From positions 1 through 7,800 of the forward strand of contig JAOUFL010000104.1 of the NCBI GenBank assembly GCA_029858245.1: 7,800 nt of DNA, written 5' to 3'. A model generated the notes under the pieces. It was not told the origin of the DNA, made no database searches, and was given only the letters and a program-made list of their open reading frames with translations. The DNA is from Candidatus Zixiibacteriota bacterium. Lineage in GTDB: Bacteria; Zixibacteria; MSB-5A5; RBG-16-43-9. Below, piece after piece: positions 1-4,928 of this stretch (the stretch's first letter is position 1; each line of letters opens with the position of its first letter). The translations under genes and the position numbers were made by a program.

Positions 1-235
1 TAAGGGCAGCCAGGTTTCCCTGTTTATTAAATCTGGCTGCCATGAAGTTAGAGATTATTCCCTCGTCGATATTATCTGGATTATTAATCTGTGCAATCAC
101 ACCTCTGCCAGCTTCCTGAATATAATTTTCAATTCCCGGACGTGACTTTTTAGGGTGAAACTCCTTTCTTCCAGTTCCCATGGAAATTGTGTTATATCCG
201 GCTGTTAAATAAACTTTATTTCTTAATTTTCTCAT
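1..235 (-). CDS. Thiolase-like protein, N-terminal part (partial)
   Basis: The first 78 codons of a gene that runs off the left edge of the window. The start is ATG at 235, with a perfect AAGGAGG eight bases upstream, so this start is well supported. The peptide opens with MRKLRNKVYLTAGYNT, which reads like the first beta strand of a thiolase fold. It continues with a charged stretch (GTGRKEFHPKK, residues 20-30) and the segment ISNFMAARFNKQGNLAAL (61-78), which resembles the region just before the nucleophilic cysteine loop in SCP-x/acetyl-CoA acetyltransferase-like thiolases. The cysteine itself lies outside the window, so catalytic competence cannot be judged. It follows the 3-hydroxyacyl-CoA dehydrogenase gene by only 13 bp. 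This fits a dehydrogenase-thiolase pair carrying out the last two beta-oxidation steps. The family call rests on weak N-terminal resemblance; a ketoacyl-synthase-like relative is the main alternative. Confidence 0.6.
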   Translation of the reverse strand, partial: MRKLRNKVYLTAGYNTISMGTGRKEFHPKKSRPGIENYIQEAGRGVIAQINNPDNIDEGIISNFMAARFNKQGNLAAL

Positions 236-243
236 TGTAGAAT

Positions 244-250
244 CCTCCTT
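244..250 (-). promoter_or_regulatory. Ribosome binding site of the downstream thiolase-like gene
   Basis: AAGGAGG on the minus strand, eight bases before the ATG at 235. It overlaps the TAA stop of the dehydrogenase gene (249-251), so translation of the two genes is probably coupled. It fixes the start of the partial gene at the left edge. Confidence 0.85.
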
Positions 251-1589
251 AAATATAATCGTTTATTGGTCCATACAGATGATAAAATCCATTTAATAAT
301 ACGTTGTTAACGTCCTCGGGTGTTTTAGCCACACCGGATTTAACCAGCTTCTCTCCAATATCCTTGGAATTTTTAAGGTATGCTACGGCTAATTTTGCGC
401 CGGCGTTATTAGAGGATTTCAAATTCTGGAAAAAGGCTTTAAGCTTGTCACCTTTCTTGGGGTCTACCAGCAAACTTTTCCAGGGTGAGAAACCAGAAGG
501 GTATTCTCCCAATTTCTTGTCTATATCTCCCGTCCAGCCCTGTGGGTCGAACATCTTGTATTCGCCTTTATCTATATCATAGATACCGGCAGGACGGCCC
601 TTATCATACCTAAGAAATCCATCCTTTTGACTACCGTCACTCCTTTGCCCTCCCAGTATCTTTTTATCTGCCATTTTCTTTAGAAGGTCATCTTTTAAAT
701 CCTCACCTTCGATATAATGGTCGATGGTCTCAGATATGCACTGGAAAACATCTACTCCTACATAATCAATTAACTGAAATATTCCCATTGGCCTGATCAA
801 TAGGTCCTGACTGATTTTATTCATTATATAAAGTGCACCTGGCAAGGTATATTCTTTTGATAATTTCTTCGCTTCCCTGAGAGCATATAAACCATCTCTT
901 AAGAAATGTCCGTTTCCAATGAAACCTGCAATGTCATTGGAAGGAACGATCTTCTTTCTTAGTCTTTTTGCCAGCTCCAGGGAAAAATCTTTAACCTCCT
1001 GAGTCGTAGTATCTGTTGAAATAAGCTCTGCAAGCCTCTGGACCGCAGGTGGGTTGTAGAAATGGAATCCTATTATTCTTCCTTCGAGTTTAGCTTCATT
1101 GTTAAGGATATGAATCGGAATAGATGAGGTGTTGGTAAGATAAAACGTGTCCTTCGCACAGATGGTATTCAGTTTTTTCAAAATATCGACTTTCAGATTT
1201 TTATTCTCCAGTATTGCCTCGAAAATCACTTTCGAATCCTTTACCATATTGATGTCGGTTCCCATACGAAGGGGTGCTAAGGCATCGTCTGCGAATTGGG
1301 CAATCACATCGTAGTTTTCAACTAAATCTTCGCGGTCCTTATACAATTCACGTAACAGGACAGTACTTTTTTCTCCTGCTTTTACCATCTGGGATTTAAG
1401 ATATACCCTTAATCCATCGAGAGCATCCTCATTCACGTCGAGCAGGTTAAGACGATATCTCTTATTTTTATTCTCTGGTTTAAGCCTGGATTTTGCCATT
1501 TCCTCTGCCAGAAGCAAGGCAATACCACTACCCATCTTACCAGCTGCTCCGATAATAGAAACATTAGTCAATCTCTCGTCGAAATTCAT
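249..1589 (-). CDS. Long 3-hydroxyacyl-CoA dehydrogenase family protein
   Basis: A 446-residue NAD-dependent dehydrogenase expected to oxidise a (3S)-hydroxyacyl-CoA to the 3-ketoacyl-CoA in the cytoplasm. The start is ATG at 1589, with AGGAGG eight bases upstream. A TTG-initiated extension to 1625 would translate the leader and the ribosome site itself. Residues 10-22 form the Rossmann loop VSIIGAAGKMGSG, a GxxGxxG spacing instead of the usual GxGxxG; D51 after the second strand favours NAD over NADP. The family's catalytic set is present at the expected spacings: S155 in NTSS, H176 in GFHFYNPP, E188 twelve residues later, and N226 in GFIGN. Residues about 265-283 (RPMGIFQLIDYVGVD) match the C-terminal domain. 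Stand-alone enzymes are usually near 280-300 residues; here about 150 extra follow. That tail includes GVAKTPEDVNNVLLNG and LYGP (419-440), which resemble a second C-terminal-domain motif as in FadB-type duplications. It has its own promoter upstream and leads into a thiolase-like gene. The substrate is not deducible. Confidence 0.85.
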   Translation of the reverse strand: MNFDERLTNVSIIGAAGKMGSGIALLLAEEMAKSRLKPENKNKRYRLNLLDVNEDALDGLRVYLKSQMVKAGEKSTVLLRELYKDREDLVENYDVIAQFADDALAPLRMGTDINMVKDSKVIFEAILENKNLKVDILKKLNTICAKDTFYLTNTSSIPIHILNNEAKLEGRIIGFHFYNPPAVQRLAELISTDTTTQEVKDFSLELAKRLRKKIVPSNDIAGFIGNGHFLRDGLYALREAKKLSKEYTLPGALYIMNKISQDLLIRPMGIFQLIDYVGVDVFQCISETIDHYIEGEDLKDDLLKKMADKKILGGQRSDGSQKDGFLRYDKGRPAGIYDIDKGEYKMFDPQGWTGDIDKKLGEYPSGFSPWKSLLVDPKKGDKLKAFFQNLKSSNNAGAKLAVAYLKNSKDIGEKLVKSGVAKTPEDVNNVLLNGFYHLYGPINDYI

Positions 1590-1597
1590 TATGCTGA

Positions 1598-1603
1598 CCT
1601 CCT
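1598..1603 (-). promoter_or_regulatory. Ribosome binding site deciding the dehydrogenase start
   Basis: AGGAGG on the minus strand, eight bases before the ATG at 1589. Its position inside the longer open frame excludes the TTG at 1625 as the main start. Confidence 0.85.
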
Positions 1604-1650
1604 GGTTTTTTTTTACATTTATCAACTAAGTCTATAAATTTTCCGCATTA

Positions 1651-1679
1651 AGTATAATCTTTATCCCGTATTAATTCAA
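1651..1679 (-). promoter_or_regulatory. Sigma70-type promoter for the dehydrogenase-thiolase unit
   Basis: On the minus strand, TTGAAT (1679-1674) is a -35 box matching 4 of 6 consensus bases, and TATACT (1656-1651) is a -10 box matching 5 of 6. They are separated by exactly 17 bases. Immediately upstream, minus-strand 1699-1681 is an A-rich tract that could act as an UP element. Transcription would begin near 1644, giving a leader of about 55 bases with the ribosome site at 1603-1598. This is the best promoter in the window. It suggests the dehydrogenase and the following thiolase can be transcribed separately from the carboxylase genes. It is a prediction by pattern only. Confidence 0.65.
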
Positions 1680-1727
1680 GTATTTTTTTTTAACTTTGAG
1701 ATTTTTTTCACAAGGTGATATCGTTAT

Positions 1728-1767
1728 GCGACCATTCTTGTCCCGAAATAAACAGGATCAGGGTCGC
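1728..1767. repeat. Separated inverted repeat, possibly an interrupted hairpin element
   Basis: GCGACC (1728-1733) and GGTCGC (1762-1767) are perfect inverted copies 28 bp apart. They carry the same arm sequence as the compact hairpin at 3874-3891, where the arms are 4 bp apart. It could be a degenerate or interrupted copy of that element, or chance; six-base arms are weak evidence. Confidence 0.3.
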
Positions 1768-1799
1768 TTTGGCGAGGTTAAAGCCTCGCACTACCAAAG
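1767..1799 (-). repeat. REP-like hairpin element, copy 1
   Basis: Read on the minus strand: GTAGT (1794-1790), then arms GCGAGGC and ACCTCGC around a TTTA loop (1789-1772; seven pairs, the innermost C-to-A position mismatched or, read on the plus strand, a T-G wobble). An outer pair CTTTGG (1767-1772) / CCAAAG (1794-1799) extends the fold. The element abuts the stop codon of the carrier-protein gene (1800-1802). No T-run follows it in the direction of transcription, so it is not a canonical intrinsic terminator, although it could stabilise the 3' end of the upstream message. Confidence 0.65.
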
Positions 1800-2312
1800 T
1801 TACTTTTCTGATTCAACTTCCATTATGGGAGATTCGGTATCTACCATCTGGTCTTCTGTATAATTGATCTTCTTAATTACTCCATCCAGGGCTGATTTTA
1901 TCTCATGTTCCATTTTCATAGCTTCTACAATTACCAGGCTCTGTTTCTTTTTCACCTTTTCACCTTCCGAGACCAAAATCTTAAGTATCTTTCCTGGCAT
2001 AGGGGGGAATATGATCTGCTTTCCTTCAGATAGTCCCAGCTCTTCTTCTTTTTTTCTGGTCCTGGATGAAGATATATCTTTTTCCTGAAGAACGAACTGA
2101 TTACCCTGAATAAAAACGAAGCTTTTATTTTCATCAAGAGCTAGATAAACTTTAATGATTTTGCCATCTATGTCCAGCGATAAGCAATTTGGGGAGATAA
2201 ATTCACAGTTAACCTCTTTCCTTTTGTTGTTTAATTCGATTAGATATTTCCCTTTTCTTTCTTGAATGGAGATTTTGTAGGTTTTGTTTTCTAAATTAAG
2301 TTCGAATTCCAT
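1800..2312 (-). CDS. Biotin carboxyl carrier protein of the acyl-CoA carboxylase
   Basis: A 170-residue carrier that holds the biotin shuttling carboxylate from the biotin carboxylase site to the carboxyltransferase. Residues about 98-168 form the biotinyl domain. The biotin-accepting lysine is K133 in VEAMKMEHEI, with the conserved PPMPG turn at 103-107. Residues 1-78 are beta-rich (KTYKISIQERKGKYLIEL and following), resembling the BT linker domain that lies between carboxylase and biotinyl domains in fused methylcrotonyl/propionyl-CoA carboxylase alpha chains. Residues 79-98 are a charged, flexible linker. The start ATG at 2312 is preceded by GGAG (2324-2321). The gene lies 3 bp after the biotin carboxylase stop and in the same frame, separated only by a TAA and one GTT codon. 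Together the two would make an alpha chain of about 670 residues, a normal fused length. The carrier role is certain; the BT-like assignment is by position and appearance. Confidence 0.93.
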   Translation of the reverse strand: MEFELNLENKTYKISIQERKGKYLIELNNKRKEVNCEFISPNCLSLDIDGKIIKVYLALDENKSFVFIQGNQFVLQEKDISSSRTRKKEEELGLSEGKQIIFPPMPGKILKILVSEGEKVKKKQSLVIVEAMKMEHEIKSALDGVIKKINYTEDQMVDTESPIMEVESEK

Positions 2313-2315
2313 AAC

Positions 2316-2324
2316 TTATTCTCC
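2316..2324 (-). promoter_or_regulatory. In-frame stop and internal ribosome site between the alpha-subunit halves
   Basis: Minus-strand order: GGAG (2324-2321), TAA (2318-2316), then GTT and the ATG of the carrier gene at 2312. The TAA is the only stop between the two open frames, which are in register. GGAG sits eight bases before the ATG, a good distance for reinitiation. Termination and restart are therefore likely coupled. Confidence 0.75.
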
Positions 2325-3812
2325 GAGCTCCCATCTGCCGAGTAAAAGCCAGGGATCAAATCCTGTAGTTCTGATCATGTTTCTTCTCACAGGGGTTTTG
2401 TTCATCTCTTGAATGGCACCGGTTATCAAGGCTATTTCCTTTAAGTTCTCTACCTGTCTTTTTTCTTTCCAGTTGCTCATATTTTTGGGGATAAAATCGG
2501 TCTGGGTATTACCTGAGGCAAATTCCGGATGGGATAACAGGTCCTTCAGATAATCGATTTGCGTTTTGATACCTAAGATAGCATAATCAGAAAGTGCTTG
2601 AATACTCCTTTTTCTGGATACTTCTCTATTTTCACCCCAGCAGATTAACTTGGCTAAAATAGGGTCATAATGCATGGTTACTTCAATTCCCGAATAAAGT
2701 GCAGAGTCGTTTCTTATTCCGGGTCCGGATGGTTCTTTGACGAATAGGATTTTTCCAAATGAGGGGAAAAAATCGTTTTGCGGGTCTTCTGCATAAATCC
2801 TGCATTCTATGGCATGTCCTTTTTGAGAAAGCTGCTCCTGTTTAAAGGGAAGTTTCTCTCCGGCAGCAATTTTTAATTGAGATTTAACTAAATCTACGCC
2901 GGTAACCATTTCGGTAACAGGATGTTCTACCTGAATTCGGGCATTAACCTCCAGGAAATAATATTTTCCGTTTTTATCCAATAAAAACTCGACTGTACCT
3001 GCATTATTATATCCAGCAGTTTTTATCACCTTTACAGCCACTTCACCCATTTCGGATCTTAACTCGGGGGTTAAAGCAGTGGAGGGGGTCTCCTCGATGA
3101 TCTTCTGATGCCTTCTCTGGATACTGCATTCCCTCTCGAAAAGATGGACTGCATCTCCATAATTATCCGCTAAGACCTGAAACTCTATATGCCTGGGTTT
3201 TTCAATACATTTCTCCAGGTAAACTGATTCATCTCCAAAAGCAGATTTTGCCTCTCTCATTCCGGCTTCAATAGAGGATTTCAAATCGTCCTTCGAAAAG
3301 ATAGTTCTCATACCCTTTCCTCCGCCGCCAGCAGAAGCTTTAAGCATCACCGGGTAACCGATTTTCTCTGCCTGTTCCTCATAATCTTTCAGGTTGTTGC
3401 CTCGCATCCTCATACCTGGAATTATGGGAATTTTAGCCTGAGTCATAGTAGTGCGGGATTCCAGTTTATCTCCTACCAATCTTAGTGACCTTGAGTTTGG
3501 ACCGATGAAGACTATTTTCTCATCCTCACATCTCTTTGAGAAAAGATGGTTCTCTGCTAAAAAGCCATAACCTGGATGAATTGCCTCAGCTCCAGACTTT
3601 TTAGTCAGTTCTATGATTTTATCTATATTCAGGTAACTCTCCAGAGGAGGGGCGGGACCTAAAAGATAAGCCTCGTCTGCTATCTGCACGTGAAGTGCTT
3701 TTTTGTCCACCTCAGAATATACTGCTACAGTTTGAATATCCATCTCCTTACAGGCACGGATAATACGAACTGCTATTTCTCCCCGGTTGGCGATTAGGAT
3801 TTTTTTGAACAT
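2316..3812 (-). CDS. accC: Biotin carboxylase subunit of the acyl-CoA carboxylase
   Basis: A 498-residue ATP-grasp enzyme that carboxylates the biotin of the carrier protein using ATP and bicarbonate. The N-terminal domain opens with FKKILIANRGEIAVR (2-16), and HPGYGFLAEN is at 79-88. The glycine-rich ATP loop is at 160-168 (SAGGGGKGM). Further conserved blocks are ERECSIQRRHQKIIEE (226-241), the catalytic FLEVNARIQVEHPVTEM (286-302, with E288, N290 and R292) and ECRIYAED (336-343, R338). These numbers agree with the E. coli enzyme. After the canonical domain, residues about 450-498 end in DPWLLLGRWELGE. This matches the segment that enters the BT domain in fused methylcrotonyl/propionyl-CoA carboxylase alpha chains, so the chain stops inside a domain usually continued in the same protein. 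No clear Shine-Dalgarno precedes the ATG at 3812. Its neighbours indicate a methylcrotonyl-CoA carboxylase (LiuD-like) role rather than fatty-acid synthesis, but it could serve several carboxyltransferases. Confidence 0.95.
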   Translation of the reverse strand: MFKKILIANRGEIAVRIIRACKEMDIQTVAVYSEVDKKALHVQIADEAYLLGPAPPLESYLNIDKIIELTKKSGAEAIHPGYGFLAENHLFSKRCEDEKIVFIGPNSRSLRLVGDKLESRTTMTQAKIPIIPGMRMRGNNLKDYEEQAEKIGYPVMLKASAGGGGKGMRTIFSKDDLKSSIEAGMREAKSAFGDESVYLEKCIEKPRHIEFQVLADNYGDAVHLFERECSIQRRHQKIIEETPSTALTPELRSEMGEVAVKVIKTAGYNNAGTVEFLLDKNGKYYFLEVNARIQVEHPVTEMVTGVDLVKSQLKIAAGEKLPFKQEQLSQKGHAIECRIYAEDPQNDFFPSFGKILFVKEPSGPGIRNDSALYSGIEVTMHYDPILAKLICWGENREVSRKRSIQALSDYAILGIKTQIDYLKDLLSHPEFASGNTQTDFIPKNMSNWKEKRQVENLKEIALITGAIQEMNKTPVRRNMIRTTGFDPWLLLGRWELGE

Positions 3813-3834
3813 AGTCTATTTTAGATTTTCTATT

Positions 3835-3860
3835 CGTCCGACAGTAACGTCGGACGTTAC
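3835..3860. repeat. Overlapping competing palindromes
   Basis: CGTCCGAC (3835-3842) and GTCGGACG (3849-3856) form a perfect 8-bp stem with a six-base loop. Overlapping it, GTAACGTC (3844-3851) and GACGTTAC (3853-3860) form a second perfect 8-bp stem around one base. Only one can fold at a time. It lies 23 bp upstream of the biotin carboxylase ATG. It could be part of the adjacent repeat cluster, or an operator; nothing distinguishes these. Confidence 0.6.
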
Positions 3861-3866
3861 GGTTTT

Positions 3867-3909
3867 TCGTAGTGCGACCCTTTAGGGTCGCAAATGCCAG
3901 GTACTACGA
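3867..3909 (+). repeat. REP-like hairpin element, copy 2
   Basis: On the plus strand, GTAGT (3869-3873) is followed by perfect arms GCGACCC (3874-3880) and GGGTCGC (3885-3891) around TTTA. An outer stem continues it: TCGTAGT (3867-3873) pairs with ACTACGA (3903-3909), leaving an 11-base bulge. This is the most complete copy of the GTAG-plus-hairpin family in the window, and its orientation is opposite to copies 1 and 4. Confidence 0.7.
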
Positions 3910-3939
3910 TCTTGCGGAGCAAGGTGCTCTGCCTACGAT
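3904..3939 (-). repeat. Hairpin segment between 7-bp direct repeats
   Basis: CTACGAT occurs at 3904-3910 and again at 3933-3939. Between them lie two mutually exclusive hairpins: CTTGC/GCAAG (3911-3915, 3919-3923) and GAGCA/TGCTC (3917-3921, 3925-3929). Read on the minus strand, GTAG (3936-3933) precedes the GAGCA/TGCTC hairpin, as in the other REP-like copies. The flanking direct repeats could be a target duplication or simply the inverted ends shared by this repeat family. Confidence 0.5.
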
Positions 3940-3984
3940 TGTATTTTTCAATACTCAAGGATAATATGTTTTCTCCTTTAACCC

Positions 3985-4014
3985 TTGAACTTTTGAACCT
4001 TTAAGCTTTTGAAC
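3985..4014 (-). repeat. TTGAAC short repeats after the hydratase gene
   Basis: TTGAAC occurs three times on the plus strand (3985-3990, 3993-3998, 4009-4014), with AAGCTT between the second and third copies. The tract starts 5 bp past the hydratase stop. It looks like simple-sequence expansion; no coding potential or terminator T-run in the transcribed direction is seen. Confidence 0.45.
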
Positions 4015-4018
4015 TTTT

Positions 4019-4807
4019 TTATTCACTCCATCTCGGTTTTCTTTTCTCCAGGAAGGCGTTCATTCCCTCCTGCCCTTCATCGCTTATTCTCATCTTAGCG
4101 ATAACCTCAGCCGTGTATCTTTTGAACTCCTCGACCTCCATTCCCGGAACTTTTTGAAGCAATTCCTTGCACATAGATATAGCTTTTGGTCCTGAGGATA
4201 AAAGGAGTTTTACCCTTTCATCCACTGCTTCGTCTAATTTGTCTTCCGGCACTACCTGGTTTGCTATTCCAAGCTGCAGAGCTTTTTGTCCCTCGATTCT
4301 CGCACCGGTCAAAAATAGCTCACGTGCTACTCTTTCCCCGACTCTCCTTAAAACATAAGGGGAGATACAGGCGGGAACCAGTCCTAATTTCACTTCAGAT
4401 AAGCTGAACTTTGCTTTTTCTGAGGCAATAACTATATCGCAGACTGCCACCAACCCGGCTCCGCCTCCGATAGCTGCTCCATTTACTCTGGCAATGGTAG
4501 GTTGGGGTAAGGTATACATCAGATAAAAAAGCTCAGCCAAATCCAGAGATTCTCTGAGGTTCTCCTCGTAGGAGTAAGTGATCACTCTTTTCATCCAGTT
4601 CAAATCAGCACCCGCACAGAAGGATTTGCCATTGCCGGTAAGGACTGCCACTCTTAATTTTTTATCTTCCGAGATTTTTTTGAAGATTTCAGAAAGCTCC
4701 GCAATCATAACATCATTGAAAGCGTTGTGCACCTCCGGACGATTCAAGAAAATGCGGGCAATCTGGTTTTCGATTTTAAAGTCTATGGTTTGATATTCTG
4801 AAGACAT
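4019..4807 (-). CDS. liuC: Methylglutaconyl-CoA hydratase-like enoyl-CoA hydratase
   Basis: A 262-residue crotonase-fold enzyme, normal family length. The predicted reaction is hydration of 3-methylglutaconyl-CoA to HMG-CoA, the step after methylcrotonyl-CoA carboxylase in leucine degradation. The oxyanion-hole segments are SFCAGADLNWM (62-72) and NGAAIGGGAG (109-118). Of the two acids in classical enoyl-CoA hydratase, the second is kept (E138 in SLSEVKLGLVPA), but the first is replaced by glycine (G118 in GGGAG). ISPYV (148-152) stands where many relatives have GGTQRL. From memory, GADLxWM with ISPxV is typical of bacterial LiuC-type enzymes, and these too lack the first glutamate. The C-terminus ends in FLEKRKPRW, as usual for crotonases. 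The gene lies between the two carboxylase parts, which supports the substrate. No Shine-Dalgarno is visible before the ATG at 4807, and a hairpin ends 16 bp upstream. A different short-chain enoyl-CoA hydratase is the alternative. Confidence 0.87.
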   Translation of the reverse strand: MSSEYQTIDFKIENQIARIFLNRPEVHNAFNDVMIAELSEIFKKISEDKKLRVAVLTGNGKSFCAGADLNWMKRVITYSYEENLRESLDLAELFYLMYTLPQPTIARVNGAAIGGGAGLVAVCDIVIASEKAKFSLSEVKLGLVPACISPYVLRRVGERVARELFLTGARIEGQKALQLGIANQVVPEDKLDEAVDERVKLLLSSGPKAISMCKELLQKVPGMEVEEFKRYTAEVIAKMRISDEGQEGMNAFLEKRKPRWSE

Positions 4808-4819
4808 ATTTATTATTTT

Positions 4820-4844
4820 GTAGGGACAGCCCTTGTGGCTGTCC
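4820..4844 (+). repeat. REP-like hairpin element, copy 3
   Basis: GTAG (4820-4823) is directly followed by a perfect 8-bp stem, GGACAGCC (4824-4831) and GGCTGTCC (4837-4844), with a five-base loop. It has the same layout as the other copies but an unrelated arm sequence. In the hydratase transcript it sits just before the start codon and could mask or replace the missing ribosome site. Confidence 0.6.
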
Positions 4845-4858
4845 GTTTGCTGACTTAA

Positions 4859-4881
4859 GCGAGGCTAAAGCCTCTCACTAC
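4859..4881 (-). repeat. REP-like hairpin element, copy 4
   Basis: On the minus strand: GTAGT (4881-4877), then arms GAGAGGC and GCCTCGC around TTTA (4876-4859). One pair of the seven is mismatched. Its sequence is close to copy 1. With copy 3 it forms a head-to-head pair bounded by GTAG on the left and CTAC on the right (4820-4881), like a two-unit mosaic element. Confidence 0.65.
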
Positions 4882-4896
4882 TTTTTTTTCATCTTC

Positions 4897-4928
4897 CTTC
4901 TTACGTCTTTCTTCTTACTTCGTCTTTT
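4897..4928 (-). repeat. Purine-rich imperfect tandem repeat
   Basis: On the plus strand, CTTCTTACGTCTTT (4897-4910) is followed directly by CTTCTTAC-TTC-GTCTTT (4911-4927), a tandem duplication with a 3-bp insertion. On the transcript it is a G/A-rich run immediately after the carboxyltransferase stop codon (4929-4931). No function is evident. Confidence 0.5.

Noticed and set aside
304..582. 92-codon plus-strand open frame, and other plus-strand frames opposite the genes (for example 1864-2088, 4186-4407, 6259-6564, 7322-7516)
   Set aside because: All are antisense to genes with clear catalytic motifs and show no motifs or start signals of their own.
1590..1625. Extended N-terminus of the dehydrogenase from TTG at 1625
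   Set aside because: The extension would encode the AGGAGG ribosome site and a poly-A run, and would begin only about 20 bases after the predicted transcription start; ATG at 1589 is better placed.
3835..3939. CRISPR-like array
   Set aside because: The repeats are palindromic elements of different sequence and spacing, with no regular repeat-spacer unit and no cas genes.
3957..3998. Possible promoter before the biotin carboxylase gene (TATTAT as a -10 box)
   Set aside because: The -10 resemblance is fair, but the -35 region at the right distance (TTCAAG) is poor; not strong enough to annotate.
4859..4889. Hairpin followed by eight T on the plus strand, resembling an intrinsic terminator
   Set aside because: No plus-strand gene ends here. 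On the transcribed minus strand the T-run becomes an A-run before the hairpin, so it would not terminate the operon. The T-run is also separated from the stem by ACTAC.
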